64,000 bases of DNA from Massilia sp. UMI-21 (GTDB lineage: Bacteria > Pseudomonadota > Gammaproteobacteria > Burkholderiales > Burkholderiaceae_D): the NCBI GenBank assembly GCA_015277795.1, contig CP063848.1:4340001-4404000 (forward strand), written 5' to 3'. Every line of letters starts with the position of its first letter. Within the stretch, counting starts at the first letter, position 1. The position numbers and the translations under genes are program-made. The notes below the pieces were generated by a model. The model was not told the DNA's origin, made no database searches, and saw only the letters and a list, made by a program, of their open reading frames with translations. This document shows positions 32,550 through 41,377 of this stretch, in pieces.

Positions 32550-33455
32550 ATGAATACCGTGAACATGTTGCGCCTGGTGGCGCTGGCCGCCATCTGGGGC
32601 GGCTCCTTCCTCTTCATGCGCATTGCCGCGCCGGTGCTCGGTCCTGCCGTGCTGATCGAATACCGGGTGCTGTTCGCGGCCCTGTTCCTGGCCGCCGTCG
32701 CCTGGGTCATGCGCCGCCGCGGCAGGGGCGCGCCGCTGGAGCTGCGCCGCCACTGGAAGCACTACCTGATGCTGGGCTTGTTCAACTCGGCCCTGCCCTT
32801 CCTGCTGTTCGCCTTCGCCGCGCGCACGCTGTCGGCCTCGGTGCTGTCGGTGCTGAACGCCACCGCGCCGATGTTCGGGGCGCTGGTCGGCGCCGTGTGG
32901 GCGCGCCAGCGGGTATCCGGGCGCGCCGCGCTCGGCCTGCTGCTCGGCACGGCCGGGGTGAGCCTGCTGGTCGGTTTCGACCACGTGTCGGAGCGCCCCG
33001 GCGCCGCCCTCGCCATCGCCGCGGCACTGGTGGCGGCCTTCAGCTACAGCGTCGCCAGCCAGTATGCGAAGTCGGCCAGGGCGGTGGCCCCGTTCGCCAA
33101 CGCGCACGGATCGATGTGGGCGGCGACGCTGTGCGTGATCCCGGCGCTGGCCTTCTTTCCTTCGCCCGGCGAACCGACCCCGGGCATCATGGCCGCGGTA
33201 CTGGCCCTGGGCGTGCTGTGCAGCGGGATCGCCTACATCCTCTACTTCAAGCTGATCGAGGAAGTCGGCACCACCTCGGCGCTCACCGTGACCTTCCTGA
33301 ATCCGATGTTCGGCATCCTGTGGGGCGCGATCTTCCTGCATGAAGTGATCGGCTGGCATACCTTGCTCGGTTCCGGCATCGTGCTGGTCGGCACCGCCCT
33401 GGTGACCGGCTTCGTGCCGTCCTTCCTGCGCGCGCCGGCCGCGCCGGCCAAGTAA
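32550..33455 (+). CDS. EamA/DMT-superfamily transporter
   Basis: 301-residue membrane protein with ten hydrophobic helices in two EamA repeats (first starting LVALAAIWGGSFLFMRIAAP, second near residue 155). DMT transporters export metabolites or take up amino acids; substrate cannot be told from sequence. ATG 32550 is chosen; ATG 32529 is in frame. Nine bases separate it from the downstream glycosylase gene. Confidence 0.88.
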   Translation: MNTVNMLRLVALAAIWGGSFLFMRIAAPVLGPAVLIEYRVLFAALFLAAVAWVMRRRGRGAPLELRRHWKHYLMLGLFNSALPFLLFAFAARTLSASVLSVLNATAPMFGALVGAVWARQRVSGRAALGLLLGTAGVSLLVGFDHVSERPGAALAIAAALVAAFSYSVASQYAKSARAVAPFANAHGSMWAATLCVIPALAFFPSPGEPTPGIMAAVLALGVLCSGIAYILYFKLIEEVGTTSALTVTFLNPMFGILWGAIFLHEVIGWHTLLGSGIVLVGTALVTGFVPSFLRAPAAPAK

Positions 33456-33464
33456 GGAAATACG

Positions 33465-34349
33465 ATGCAGACCCGGCTTACGTTCGACCTGCCGGCCGGC
33501 TACCGCACCCGGGACGTGCTGGCCTTCCACAGCCGGGATGCCGAAGGCCTCGCGGAACAGGTGGGGCCCGATGGGCTGCGCAAGGGCGTACTGCTGGGCG
33601 GTACGCCGGTGGTGCTGGACGTGGACTTCAGCCCGGGCCGCGCCGAGTGCAGCGTGGATGCCGACGGCGAGACCGGCCCGGCGCTGCTGGCGCAGGCGCG
33701 CGAGGCGCTGCGCAACATCCTCGGCCTGCGCATCGACCCGGCCGCCTTCGCCGCCTTCGCACACGAGGATCCCATGCTGGGGCCGGTGGTGGCGCGCCAG
33801 CCTGCCTTGCGCATCGTGCAGTCCGCCACCGTGTTCGAGGCCCTGACCTGGGCCATCATCGGCCAGCAGATCAACCTGCCCTTCGCGATCGCGCTGCGCC
33901 GCACCTTCATCGGGCTGGCCGGACGCGCGCATTCGAGCGGACTGTGGTGTTATCCGGAAGCCCCCGACGTCGCCCGTCTGGCGCTCGACGAGCTGACCAG
34001 CCGGAAGTTTTCGCGCGCCAAAGCCGAGACCCTGCTGCGCCTGGCGCAGTTGGTGGCGGACGGCAGTGTCGTGCTTGACCGAAACAGACCGGTGGCCGCA
34101 GTGACGCAGGAACTGCTGGCAATCAAGGGCATCGGCCCCTGGACCGTCAACTACGCGCTGCTGCGCGGCTATGGCTACCCGGATTGCTCGCTGGAAGGCG
34201 ACGTGGCCATCCGCACCGCCTTCCACCGCCTGCTCGGCGGCGAGGCCCGCCCGGACATCCCGGCCACGCAGCGCCTGCTGGAACGCTACGCGCCGCATCG
34301 CACGATGGCGGCGGCCTACCTGTGGGCCAGCCTCGGCGAGGCCGACTGA
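33465..34349 (+). CDS. alkA: DNA-3-methyladenine glycosylase II (AlkA-type)
   Basis: 294 residues. It excises alkylated bases in base-excision repair. An N-terminal AlkA-like domain is followed by the HhH-GPD fold: FEALTWAIIGQQINLPFA, the helix-hairpin-helix LLAIKGIGPWTVNYALLRG, and the catalytic Asp in SLEGDVAIR. There is no N-terminal Ada methyltransferase or regulatory domain, unlike some fused Ada-AlkA proteins. AAGGAAA precedes the ATG. It converges with the DUF1851 gene, stops 15 bases apart. Confidence 0.92.
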   Translation: MQTRLTFDLPAGYRTRDVLAFHSRDAEGLAEQVGPDGLRKGVLLGGTPVVLDVDFSPGRAECSVDADGETGPALLAQAREALRNILGLRIDPAAFAAFAHEDPMLGPVVARQPALRIVQSATVFEALTWAIIGQQINLPFAIALRRTFIGLAGRAHSSGLWCYPEAPDVARLALDELTSRKFSRAKAETLLRLAQLVADGSVVLDRNRPVAAVTQELLAIKGIGPWTVNYALLRGYGYPDCSLEGDVAIRTAFHRLLGGEARPDIPATQRLLERYAPHRTMAAAYLWASLGEAD

Positions 34350-34364
34350 AACAACTCGCAGAAA

Positions 34365-34778
34365 TCAGTTCCAGCGCGGCAAATCTTCGAACTGCTGCGC
34401 ACTTTCTCCGGAAAAACGGATCAGCTCGGGCAGCGGTACCGTGGCCAGGTTGTCGCGGCCGTAGTGGCCGCCGAGCGCGCTGGGGATCTTGAGGCAGTAC
34501 TTGCGCCCCTCGACAAGCGGGCCGAGCGTGGATTCCGCCAGGTGCACGACCTCGGGCATGTACCAGTCGTTCAGGAAATCCTGGTTGTAGGCCAGCGCGT
34601 CGAGCGCGGCGCGGCTGTCGGCGACCGGCTCGCAGCACAGGTCTTGCGGACGCAGGCGCCAGAAGCGTCCTTCGTCGTCGCGGATGATGAGGTTGCCGAA
34701 TGCATTGGACCCAAGGACCTCGACAGCGGTCAAGCCGACCCATCCCCAGGCGTCGTTGATGTCGTCTACGTTGATCAT
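34365..34778 (-). CDS. DUF1851 (T6SS immunity Tdi1-like) protein, orphan
   Basis: 137 residues. The tail KYCLKIPSALGGHYGRDNLA followed by TVPLPELIRFSGESAQQ is the conserved DUF1851 core. This domain is named after Tdi1, an immunity protein against a type VI secretion NAD-targeting toxin, but most members are uncharacterised. No toxin or T6SS gene is visible next to it, so it may be an orphan immunity gene. ATG 34778 has AGGACAGG upstream. The group II intron lies 133 bases upstream of its start. Confidence 0.85.
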   Translation of the reverse strand: MINVDDINDAWGWVGLTAVEVLGSNAFGNLIIRDDEGRFWRLRPQDLCCEPVADSRAALDALAYNQDFLNDWYMPEVVHLAESTLGPLVEGRKYCLKIPSALGGHYGRDNLATVPLPELIRFSGESAQQFEDLPRWN

Positions 34779-34950
34779 GGCCTGTCCTGTTGGTTCGTGG
34801 CCGGGGCAAGGGAGAGGCGCGCCGGCCGGTTCGCATATTGGACAAAGCTGGCTGGACAACATTCCGTACGGATGCGTCCGGTTTGACCTGCATCGACATA
34901 TGGGTGTCGAAATCGGCATAGGGGACGGCCCTGAGGGCCGCTCCCCTGCC

Positions 34951-34986
34951 ACACCACCCGGCATGCGGGTCCGCACCGGGCGGTTC
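34951..34986 (-). ncRNA. Group II intron domain V
   Basis: 36-base hairpin with minus-strand sequence GAACCGCCCGGTGCGG, loop ACCC and the pairing arm GCATGCCGGGTGGTGT. It lies 12 bases after the reverse transcriptase stop and is followed by the domain VI hairpin, as expected for the catalytic centre of the ribozyme. Confidence 0.8.
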
Positions 34987-34998
34987 GAGTAGTTGAGG

Positions 34999-36366
34999 TC
35001 AAGACAGGCGAGGTACACCGAGTCGGTCGAAATAGCCGATAGTCATCACTGTTTTGAGTAACCTATCGCTGTTGTGCCACCAGCGGCGGCTGTTCGCCGC
35101 TACGTGCCTCGCTGCCGACGGCCAAGCCCCAAGTTTAAGGAGCTCCCGATACATGGTGCTTCCGCGCTTCCAGTGCTTGAGCTGGATAGCCCGCAGCCTG
35201 TGCCGCAACCATTCATCGAGTCCGCGCCATACCTTTGGGGTTTGCGCCAACTGGAAGTACCCTTTCCAACCCAGCATATAGGAACGAAGTCCCTGCACCA
35301 CATCCGGCATGCTACGCCCACCAGATCGGCGGGTTAGCTCCCTGATGCGTTGTTTAAACGCTTGCAACGGCTTTTCCGCCACCTTGCGTTTGACTTCGCC
35401 CCCACGCCCCACCCACAGGCTGTAGCCGAGGAACTTGCGGCCAAAGACGCTGGCCACGGCGCTCTTGCCTTCGTTGACCACGAGGTGCAGTCTGGCATAG
35501 CAGCGCCGCAGCAGCCTCATCACCCGCTGGCCCGCACGCACGCTACGAACATAGACGTTCGCGTCGTCGGCGTAGCGCGCAAAGCGATGGCCGCGCCGTT
35601 CCAGTTCCTTGTCCACTTCATCGAGCATGACGTTGGCAAGCAGCGGACTCAATGGACCGCCTTGCGGCGTTCCTTCGTTCCGTTCCTGTACTACACCATG
35701 CTCCATGATGCCGCTGTTCAGATAGGCACGGACCAGCCGGATCACTCCAGCGTCGTCGATGCGTTTCTTCAAGCGGTCGATCAGGATGTCATGGTTGACC
35801 CGGTCGAAGAACTTCGACAGGTCCACGTCCACCACGATTCTCAGCCCGGACTGGACGTATGCCTGAGCGGCTAATACCGCATCCTGCGCACGCCTGCCCG
35901 GTCGGAAGCCGTAGCTATGCTCGCTGAAAGTGGGATCAAGGATCGGTTGCAGCACCTGTAATAGTGCTTGCTGGATCAGCCGATCCGTCACCGTCGGGAT
36001 GCCAAGCTCGCGCTCGCCACCGTCGGGCTTCGGAATCGTCACCCGACGTACCGGACTGGGCCGGTACGTCCCTGCCAACAGTTGTTCTCGTATGTGAGGC
36101 CACTCGGTTGCCAGCAGACGCGAGGTCTGGTCAATGTCCAGTCCATCCACGCCAGCCGCTCCCTTGTTGGCACGCACACGCTTGAACGCCCGCCGCAGGT
36201 TCTCTGTCGTCAGCGCCGCTTGCAGCAACGCTGACCCCGTGCCTCCGGTTGCATGCCGCGGGCAGAACGCTTCGTCGCTGAAAGCATCGAGCATGGCTTC
36301 ACCTTGCCCTACGGCTTCCCGCCCCGCGTTTGCGGGCATCTGACGCTGTGCCTTCTGCATCGACAT
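34999..36366 (-). CDS. ltrA: Group II intron reverse transcriptase/maturase
   Basis: 455 residues. Reverse transcriptase blocks are in order: VRRVTIPKPDGGERELGIPT, DRLIQQALLQVL, the YGFRPGRRAQDAV block, VVDVDLSKFFDRVNHD, GTPQGGPLSPLLANVMLDE, and the catalytic RYADDANVYV. The maturase X domain follows (SMPDVVQGLRSYMLGWKGYF). The protein ends at FDRLGVPRLS with no HNH endonuclease domain, as in class C introns, which use DNA hairpin targets. The frame is intact, so the element may still be active. The N-terminal 40 residues before ALTTENLRRAFKRV are not conserved in the family as far as I know. Confidence 0.95.
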   Translation of the reverse strand: MSMQKAQRQMPANAGREAVGQGEAMLDAFSDEAFCPRHATGGTGSALLQAALTTENLRRAFKRVRANKGAAGVDGLDIDQTSRLLATEWPHIREQLLAGTYRPSPVRRVTIPKPDGGERELGIPTVTDRLIQQALLQVLQPILDPTFSEHSYGFRPGRRAQDAVLAAQAYVQSGLRIVVDVDLSKFFDRVNHDILIDRLKKRIDDAGVIRLVRAYLNSGIMEHGVVQERNEGTPQGGPLSPLLANVMLDEVDKELERRGHRFARYADDANVYVRSVRAGQRVMRLLRRCYARLHLVVNEGKSAVASVFGRKFLGYSLWVGRGGEVKRKVAEKPLQAFKQRIRELTRRSGGRSMPDVVQGLRSYMLGWKGYFQLAQTPKVWRGLDEWLRHRLRAIQLKHWKRGSTMYRELLKLGAWPSAARHVAANSRRWWHNSDRLLKTVMTIGYFDRLGVPRLS

Positions 36367-36768
36367 ATCGGATTCACTCCTACTCGTTCGGTCCTTCGTC
36401 GGCGGAGTCGAGCCTTCCCAGCGCTACCTCCAACTACTATGACCTCTGCTGAGACCCCGCTCCGATTTTTTTTTCGTCGCCCTTTCAGGCACAAGGCGGG
36501 GCGTCCCCAGGTAAGGGCCGCACTCCTTCATCACACAACCGCCGCATCTACGCCACCTCTCCTTGACCACAAGAGCTTTGCGGTTCATGGCCCGCTCGCC
36601 CTGATCGGCAACGCCTTCTATGCGATTCGTGTTCCTCGGCTCATGATTTACGATCCACGCTTCCTTCCCACACTCGGTTACCCTCATGCAGTTGCGCTTC
36701 ACTTCGCTCACTGTGGTCAGCTCGCGGCAGGACTTTCACCCGCAGGAGTGCGCCCATGCTGGGCGCAC
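36367..36768 (-). ncRNA. 5' catalytic RNA of the group II intron (domains I-III region)
   Basis: About 400 bases between the intron 5' end and the reverse transcriptase start. The minus strand begins GTGCGCCC, then contains GGGTGAAAGTCC and GAGGGTAACCGAGTGTGG, sequences commonly seen in the 5' domain of this intron group. Short open frames here are not genes. Confidence 0.7.
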
Positions 36769-36772
36769 AATG

Positions 36773-36803
36773 AAAAAGCCGCTGATTCTTGCGAATCAAC
36801 GGC
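36773..36803 (-). terminator. Intrinsic terminator of tRNA-fMet
   Basis: Minus-strand stem GCCGTTGATTC/GAATCAGCGGC (one mismatch) with loop GCAA, followed by five T. The intron 5' end lies four bases beyond the T run. Confidence 0.9.
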
Positions 36804-36811
36804 TTCGAATT

Positions 36812-36888
36812 TGGTTGCGGGGACAGGATTTGAACCTGTGACCTTCGGGTTATGAGCCCGACGAGCTGCCAGACTGCTCCACCCCGCG
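36812..36888 (-). tRNA. Initiator tRNA-fMet (CAT)
   Basis: 77 bases including the encoded CCA. Minus strand starts CGCGGGGTGGAGCAG, anticodon loop CTCATAA flanked by GGG/CCC pairs, TψC arm GTTCAAATC, 3' end CCCCGCAACCA. The unpaired C1-A72 end and the three G-C pairs below the anticodon loop identify the initiator, not the elongator. Confidence 0.97.
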
Positions 36889-36901
36889 TCTGATGAAATG
36901 A

Positions 36902-36930
36902 ATTATACGCCGAAACGGTCTTTTAGGCAA
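36902..36930 (-). promoter_or_regulatory. Promoter of tRNA-fMet
   Basis: Minus strand TTGCCT (36930-36925), 17-base spacer, perfect TATAAT (36907-36902), ending 13 bases before the tRNA. Confidence 0.85.
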
Positions 36931-37061
36931 ATCCAATCCTCGCGCGATGTGCGATTGCAGCACGGCAGCGCTCAGCCGTGCGCACGCGCGAGCGTGCCGA
37001 CGGCGGCATAAGGCGGGTAAATCAGTGTAAAGTAAGCACAATCTCAACCTGCCGCTGACCT

Positions 37062-37643
37062 ATGAAATTCTGTTCCGAGTGCGCGCATCCGGTCGCCCTG
37101 GCCATTCCCGAGGGCGACAACCGGCCGCGCTACGTCTGCCCGCACTGCCATGCCATCCACTACCAGAATCCCAAGCTGGTGGTCGGCTCGATTCCCGTCT
37201 GGGAACAGGACGGCAAATTGCAAGTACTGCTGTGCAAGCGCGCGATCGAACCGCGCTACGGCTACTGGACCCTGCCGGCCGGCTTCATGGAAAACGAGGA
37301 AACCACCGAGCAGGCCGCCGTGCGCGAAACCGAAGAAGAAGCCGGCGCCGATATCGAGCTCGGCAAGCTGTTCACCCTGCTCAACGTGGCCCACGTCCAC
37401 CAGGTCCACCTGTTCTACCTGGCGCGTCTGCGCAAGCTGGACTTCGCGCCGGGCGATGAAAGCCTGGAGGTGCAGTTGTTCACGCAGGACGAGATTCCCT
37501 GGGACGAGCTGGCTTTCCCGACGGTACGCAATACGCTGGAACTGTTCTTTGCAGATCGCGTCAAAGTGCGCGAGGGCGGCACCTACGGTTTCCATAGCCG
37601 CGACATCGTGCGCCCGATGCTGGCTCCCCGCGAACCCGACTGA
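37062..37643 (+). CDS. NUDIX hydrolase with N-terminal zinc ribbon
   Basis: 193 residues. A zinc ribbon with two CxxC pairs (CSECAHP and CPHCHA, residues about 4-34) precedes a NUDIX domain whose box is [20 protein letters not shown] followed by AGA (about residues 75-98). This arrangement resembles small NudC-like or ADP-ribose/NADH-type pyrophosphatases, but the long NudC N-terminal domain is missing. The substrate is unknown. The next gene, aat, starts 16 bases after the stop, probably in one transcript. Confidence 0.9.
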   Translation: MKFCSECAHPVALAIPEGDNRPRYVCPHCHAIHYQNPKLVVGSIPVWEQDGKLQVLLCKRAIEPRYGYWTLPAGFMENEETTEQAAVRETEEEAGADIELGKLFTLLNVAHVHQVHLFYLARLRKLDFAPGDESLEVQLFTQDEIPWDELAFPTVRNTLELFFADRVKVREGGTYGFHSRDIVRPMLAPREPD

Positions 37644-37659
37644 TCGATCGAGCGCCGCC

Positions 37660-38391
37660 ATGATTCCCTGGCTCGAGCCGACATCGCCGTTTCCCGACGT
37701 GTCCGAAGCATTGACGATCGACGCGCCCGGCCTGCTCGCGGCCGGGGCCGACCTGTCGCCGCAGCGCCTGCTGCTGGCCTACCAGAACGGCATCTTCCCC
37801 TGGTTCTCGGAAGGCCAGCCGATCCTCTGGTGGAGCACCGACCCGCGCATGGTGCTGGAGACCGCCCGCTTCAAGCTCAGCGACAGCCTGAAGAAGACCC
37901 TCAGGCGCGTCGAGCGCAGCCGTCTCGAAGGCGGCCGATGGGACGTGCGTTTCGACACCGCCTTCGAGGACGTGATGCGCGCCTGCGCCGCGCCGCGCAA
38001 GGATGGGCCGGGCACCTGGATTTCCGAAGACATCATCGACGGCTACACCGGCCTGCACGCGATGGGCCATGCGCACTCGTCCGAAGTCTGGCTCGATGGC
38101 GAGCTGGTAGGCGGCGCCTATGGCGTCTGCATCGGCCGCATGTTCTACGGCGAATCGATGTTCGCGCGCGTGACGGACGCCTCCAAGGTGGCGCTGGCCT
38201 ACCTGGTCGCCTTCCTGCGCAGCCAGGGCGTCTCGATGATCGATTGCCAGCAGGAGACCGGCCACCTGGCCTCGCTGGGCGCCGCGCCGATCCCGCGCAG
38301 CGCCTTCCTGGCGCACCTGCGCGCAGCCATCCGCGAGCCGGCCATCGCCCGCTGGGAAGTCGTTCCACCGCTGGGGCCGACAGCCTCCTGA
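37660..38391 (+). CDS. aat: Leucyl/phenylalanyl-tRNA-protein transferase
   Basis: 243 residues. It adds Leu or Phe to proteins starting with Arg or Lys, marking them for ClpS-ClpAP degradation. Typical motifs: [60 protein letters not shown], and [15 protein letters not shown]. Length fits (about 235-245). I chose ATG 37660 (MIPWLEP). The following gene bpt encodes the second N-end-rule transferase. Confidence 0.95.
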   Translation: MIPWLEPTSPFPDVSEALTIDAPGLLAAGADLSPQRLLLAYQNGIFPWFSEGQPILWWSTDPRMVLETARFKLSDSLKKTLRRVERSRLEGGRWDVRFDTAFEDVMRACAAPRKDGPGTWISEDIIDGYTGLHAMGHAHSSEVWLDGELVGGAYGVCIGRMFYGESMFARVTDASKVALAYLVAFLRSQGVSMIDCQQETGHLASLGAAPIPRSAFLAHLRAAIREPAIARWEVVPPLGPTAS

Positions 38392-38474
38392 GGCGGCACG
38401 GTTGATTGGCTAACAGTGACACCGGTTTGATTTCGCTAAAATAGGTCCATCACGTCGTCTCGAGAGCGCTTTGC

Positions 38475-39203
38475 ATGACGCACCTAAATGACCTGCCCTT
38501 TGCCACGCTGCAGTTCTACACGACGGCGCCCTATCCGTGCAGCTATCTCGATGCGCGCCAGGCCCGTTCGCAGGTCGCGACGCCTTCGCACCTCATCAAT
38601 GCCGACGTGTATTCCGAGCTGGTGCGCAACGGCTTTCGCCGCAGCGGCATCTTCACCTACCGCCCCTACTGCGACGGCTGCCAGGCCTGCATCCCGGTGC
38701 GCGTCAAGTGCGCGGACTTTACCCCCAACCGTACCCAGCGCCGCTCCTGGAAGCGCCACGGCGACCTGGTGGCGATGGTGGCCAACCTGGCGTTCTCGGA
38801 CGAGCACTACGCGCTCTACCTGCGCTACCAGACCACCCGCCACGTCGGCGGCGGCATGGACCAGGACAGCCGCGACCAGTACGCCCAGTTCCTGCTGCAG
38901 AGCCGCGTGAACACCCGCCTGGTCGAGTTCCGCGAACCGGACGGCACCCTGCGCATGGTCTCCATCATCGACGTGCTGTCCGACGGCCTGTCCTCGGTCT
39001 ACACCTTTTTCGACCCGGACGTGGCGGGCGCTTCCTTCGGCACCTACAACGTGATGTGGCAGGTGAACCAGGCGCGCGAACTCGGCCTGCAATATGTCTA
39101 CCTCGGCTACTGGATCGAGCAGAGTCCGAAGATGGCCTACAAGATCAACTTCCGTCCGCTGGAGGCGCGCATCAAGGGCGTGTGGAGCGTGCTGGAACGC
39201 TGA
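38475..39203 (+). CDS. bpt: Aspartate/glutamate leucyltransferase (Bpt)
   Basis: 242 residues of the arginyl-tRNA-protein transferase-like family; bacterial Bpt adds Leu to N-terminal Asp or Glu. The N-terminal ATE domain has [15 protein letters not shown] and the Cys cluster [12 protein letters not shown]. The C-terminal domain has [20 protein letters not shown] and [20 protein letters not shown]. It follows aat, giving the cell both branches of the bacterial N-degron pathway side by side. Confidence 0.94.
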   Translation: MTHLNDLPFATLQFYTTAPYPCSYLDARQARSQVATPSHLINADVYSELVRNGFRRSGIFTYRPYCDGCQACIPVRVKCADFTPNRTQRRSWKRHGDLVAMVANLAFSDEHYALYLRYQTTRHVGGGMDQDSRDQYAQFLLQSRVNTRLVEFREPDGTLRMVSIIDVLSDGLSSVYTFFDPDVAGASFGTYNVMWQVNQARELGLQYVYLGYWIEQSPKMAYKINFRPLEARIKGVWSVLER

Positions 39204-39262
39204 CGGCCGCCGCGACTTTGCGGCGCTGTAAAATGGCGGGAGTCACTTACGATGAGTCCTCC

Positions 39263-40300
39263 ATGTCCGACAAGCTCCTGTATTCCCTCGCCCGCCCGCT
39301 GCTGTTCTCGCTCGACGCCGAGACCGCCCACAACCTGACCCTGCCGCTGCTGCGCCGCGCCGCCGCGCTCGGCCTCACGCGCCTGTCCGCCAAGCCTGCG
39401 CCGGACCCGCGCACGGTCATGGGCATCAGCTTCCCGAACCCGGTCGGCCTGGCCGCCGGCCTCGACAAGGACGGCGCCTACATCGACGGCCTCGCCGCGC
39501 TCGGCTTCGGCTCGATCGAGATCGGCACCGTGACCCCGCGGCCGCAGGGCGGCAACCCGAAGCCGCGCATCTTCCGCCTGCCGCGGGCGCAGGGCATCAT
39601 CAACCGCATGGGCTTCAACAACGGCGGCGTCGATGCCTTCGTCGCGAACGTGCAGGCCTCGCGCTTCTACCAGGACAAGCAGGGCGTGCTCGGCCTGAAC
39701 ATCGGCAAGAATGCCGACACGCCGATCGAACGCGCCGCCGACGACTACCTGCACTGCCTGCGCAAGGTCTACCCTTACGCCAGCTACGTGACGGTCAACA
39801 TCTCGTCGCCGAATACCAAGAACCTGCGCCAGCTGCAGGGCGAATCCGAGCTCGACGCGCTGCTGGCGCAGCTGAAGGAAGAGCAGCTGCGTCTTGCAGA
39901 TCAACACCGGCGCTACGTGCCGGTGACGCTGAAGATCGCGCCGGACATCGATGGCGACCAGGTGCGCAACATCGCCGGCGCCCTGCTGCGCCACAAGATC
40001 GACGGCGTGATCGCCACCAACACCACGCTCAGCCGCACCGCCGTGCAGGGCATGCCGCATGGCGAAGAAGCCGGCGGCCTGTCGGGCGCGCCGGTGTTCG
40101 AGCTGTCGAACACGGTGATCCGCCTGTTGAAGAGCGAGCTGGGCGACGCGCTGCCGATCATCGGCGTGGGCGGCATCATGCACGGCGCGGACGCGCGCGC
40201 CAAGATCGACGCCGGCGCCCAGCTGGTGCAGCTCTACAGCGGCTTGATCTACACCGGCCCGGCGCTGGTGCGCGAGTGCGCAGACGCCCTGCGCCGCTAA
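39263..40300 (+). CDS. pyrD: Dihydroorotate dehydrogenase, class 2 (quinone-linked)
   Basis: 345 residues. It oxidises dihydroorotate to orotate in pyrimidine synthesis at the inner membrane. Motifs: [62 protein letters not shown] (catalytic Ser) and [18 protein letters not shown]. The amphipathic N-terminal helix ([21 protein letters not shown]) is the class 2 membrane-binding segment. An in-frame ATG at 39233 would add 10 residues. Confidence 0.96.
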   Translation: MSDKLLYSLARPLLFSLDAETAHNLTLPLLRRAAALGLTRLSAKPAPDPRTVMGISFPNPVGLAAGLDKDGAYIDGLAALGFGSIEIGTVTPRPQGGNPKPRIFRLPRAQGIINRMGFNNGGVDAFVANVQASRFYQDKQGVLGLNIGKNADTPIERAADDYLHCLRKVYPYASYVTVNISSPNTKNLRQLQGESELDALLAQLKEEQLRLADQHRRYVPVTLKIAPDIDGDQVRNIAGALLRHKIDGVIATNTTLSRTAVQGMPHGEEAGGLSGAPVFELSNTVIRLLKSELGDALPIIGVGGIMHGADARAKIDAGAQLVQLYSGLIYTGPALVRECADALRR

Positions 40301-40318
40301 GCGGAAAAGGAGAAAGAC

Positions 40319-41365
40319 ATGGAACGCAGGCAGCTGGGACAAACCGATCTGATGGTCTCGAAGGTGTGCCTCGGCACCATGACCTTCGGCGAGCAGAACA
40401 CCGAGGCTGAGGCGCACAGCCAGCTCGACTACGCGCTCGAGCGCGGCATCAACTTCATCGATACGGCCGAGATGTATCCGGTGATGGCGCGCGCCGATAC
40501 GCAGGGCTCGACCGAGCGCTTCATCGGCAACTGGCTGAAGAAGACCGGGCGCCGTGCCGAAGTGATGCTGGCGACCAAGATCGCCGGCCCGAACAAGATG
40601 ATGCCCTGGATCCGCGGCGCCAACCACAACCTCGACGCGGCCAACATCCGCGCGGCGGTCGAGGACAGCCTGCGCCGCCTGCATACCGACTACATCGACC
40701 TGTACCAGATCCACTGGCCGAGCCGCAACCTGCCGATCTTCGGCGCCAACAGGTTTGATCCGGAAGGCGAACGGCCGGCGGTGCCGATCGCCGAGACGCT
40801 CGGCGCGCTCGACGAGATGGTGCAGGCCGGGACCATCCGCCACATCGGCGTGTCGAACGAGAGCAGCTGGGGCGTATGCCAGTACATCAAGCAGGCCGAG
40901 CTGCGCGGACTGCCGCGCATCGCCACCGTGCAGAACCTCTACAACCTGACGGCGCGCCATTTCGAGACCAGCCTGATGGACGAGGCCTGCTACCGCGAGG
41001 GCGTGAGCCTGCTGGCCTACAGCCCGCTGGCCTTCGGGCAGCTCACGGCCAAGTACCTCGACGATCCGGAGGCAGTTGGCCGCCTGACCGTGTTCCCGAA
41101 GGGTTGGAGCCCGCGCTACGTGCGCCCCGCCGTGCTGGCGGCCACCGCCGAGTATGCGGCGCTGGCGCGCGCGCACGGATTGAAGCCGGCGCAGATGGCG
41201 CTGGCCTGGTGCTATTCGCGCTGGTTCGTGGGCTCGACCATCATCGGAGCCACCAGCCTGGCGCAACTGAAGGAGAACATCGACGCGGCCGAGCTGGTGC
41301 TGTCGCCCGAGGTGATGCGGGGGATCGACGAGATCCATGCGCGCTACACCAACGTGGGCCAGTAA
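40319..41365 (+). CDS. NADP(H)-dependent aldo/keto reductase (Tas-like)
   Basis: 348 residues of the aldo-keto reductase superfamily. N-terminal MERRQLGQTDLMVSKVCLGTMTFGEQN, active-site Asp-Ala-Glu-Met-Tyr in FIDTAEMYP, and the long insert with STERFIGNWLKK resemble E. coli Tas. Physiological substrate is unknown. AAAAGGAGAAAG precedes the ATG. It converges with cysB-like gene, stops 12 bases apart. Confidence 0.92.
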   Translation: MERRQLGQTDLMVSKVCLGTMTFGEQNTEAEAHSQLDYALERGINFIDTAEMYPVMARADTQGSTERFIGNWLKKTGRRAEVMLATKIAGPNKMMPWIRGANHNLDAANIRAAVEDSLRRLHTDYIDLYQIHWPSRNLPIFGANRFDPEGERPAVPIAETLGALDEMVQAGTIRHIGVSNESSWGVCQYIKQAELRGLPRIATVQNLYNLTARHFETSLMDEACYREGVSLLAYSPLAFGQLTAKYLDDPEAVGRLTVFPKGWSPRYVRPAVLAATAEYAALARAHGLKPAQMALAWCYSRWFVGSTIIGATSLAQLKENIDAAELVLSPEVMRGIDEIHARYTNVGQ

Positions 41366-41377
41366 GCCTGGGCGGTG

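Larger units (their letters stand above)
34912..36768 (-). mobile_element. Group II intron, class C-like, inserted behind the tRNA-fMet terminator
   Basis: About 1857 bases on the minus strand. The 5' end reads GTGCGCCCAGCATGGGCGCA (from 36768 leftward), a typical group II start. The 3' part has a domain V hairpin (34951-34986, minus strand GAACCGCCCGG...) and a domain VI hairpin with bulged A (about 34915-34950), ending near ...GCCGAT. Domain IV holds the reverse transcriptase gene. The 5' exon is the intrinsic terminator of tRNA-fMet, only four bases beyond its T run. Insertion just after terminators and lack of an endonuclease domain are hallmarks of class C introns. The exact 3' boundary is uncertain by a few bases. 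Confidence 0.88.

Noticed and set aside
34147..34899. 250-codon minus-strand frame overlapping alkA and the DUF1851 gene
   Set aside because: It is out of frame with DUF1851, antisense to alkA, and its translation is Arg/Pro-rich without motifs.
36424..36855. Short open frames on both strands next to the maturase
   Set aside because: They lie in the intron 5' ribozyme RNA and over tRNA-fMet.
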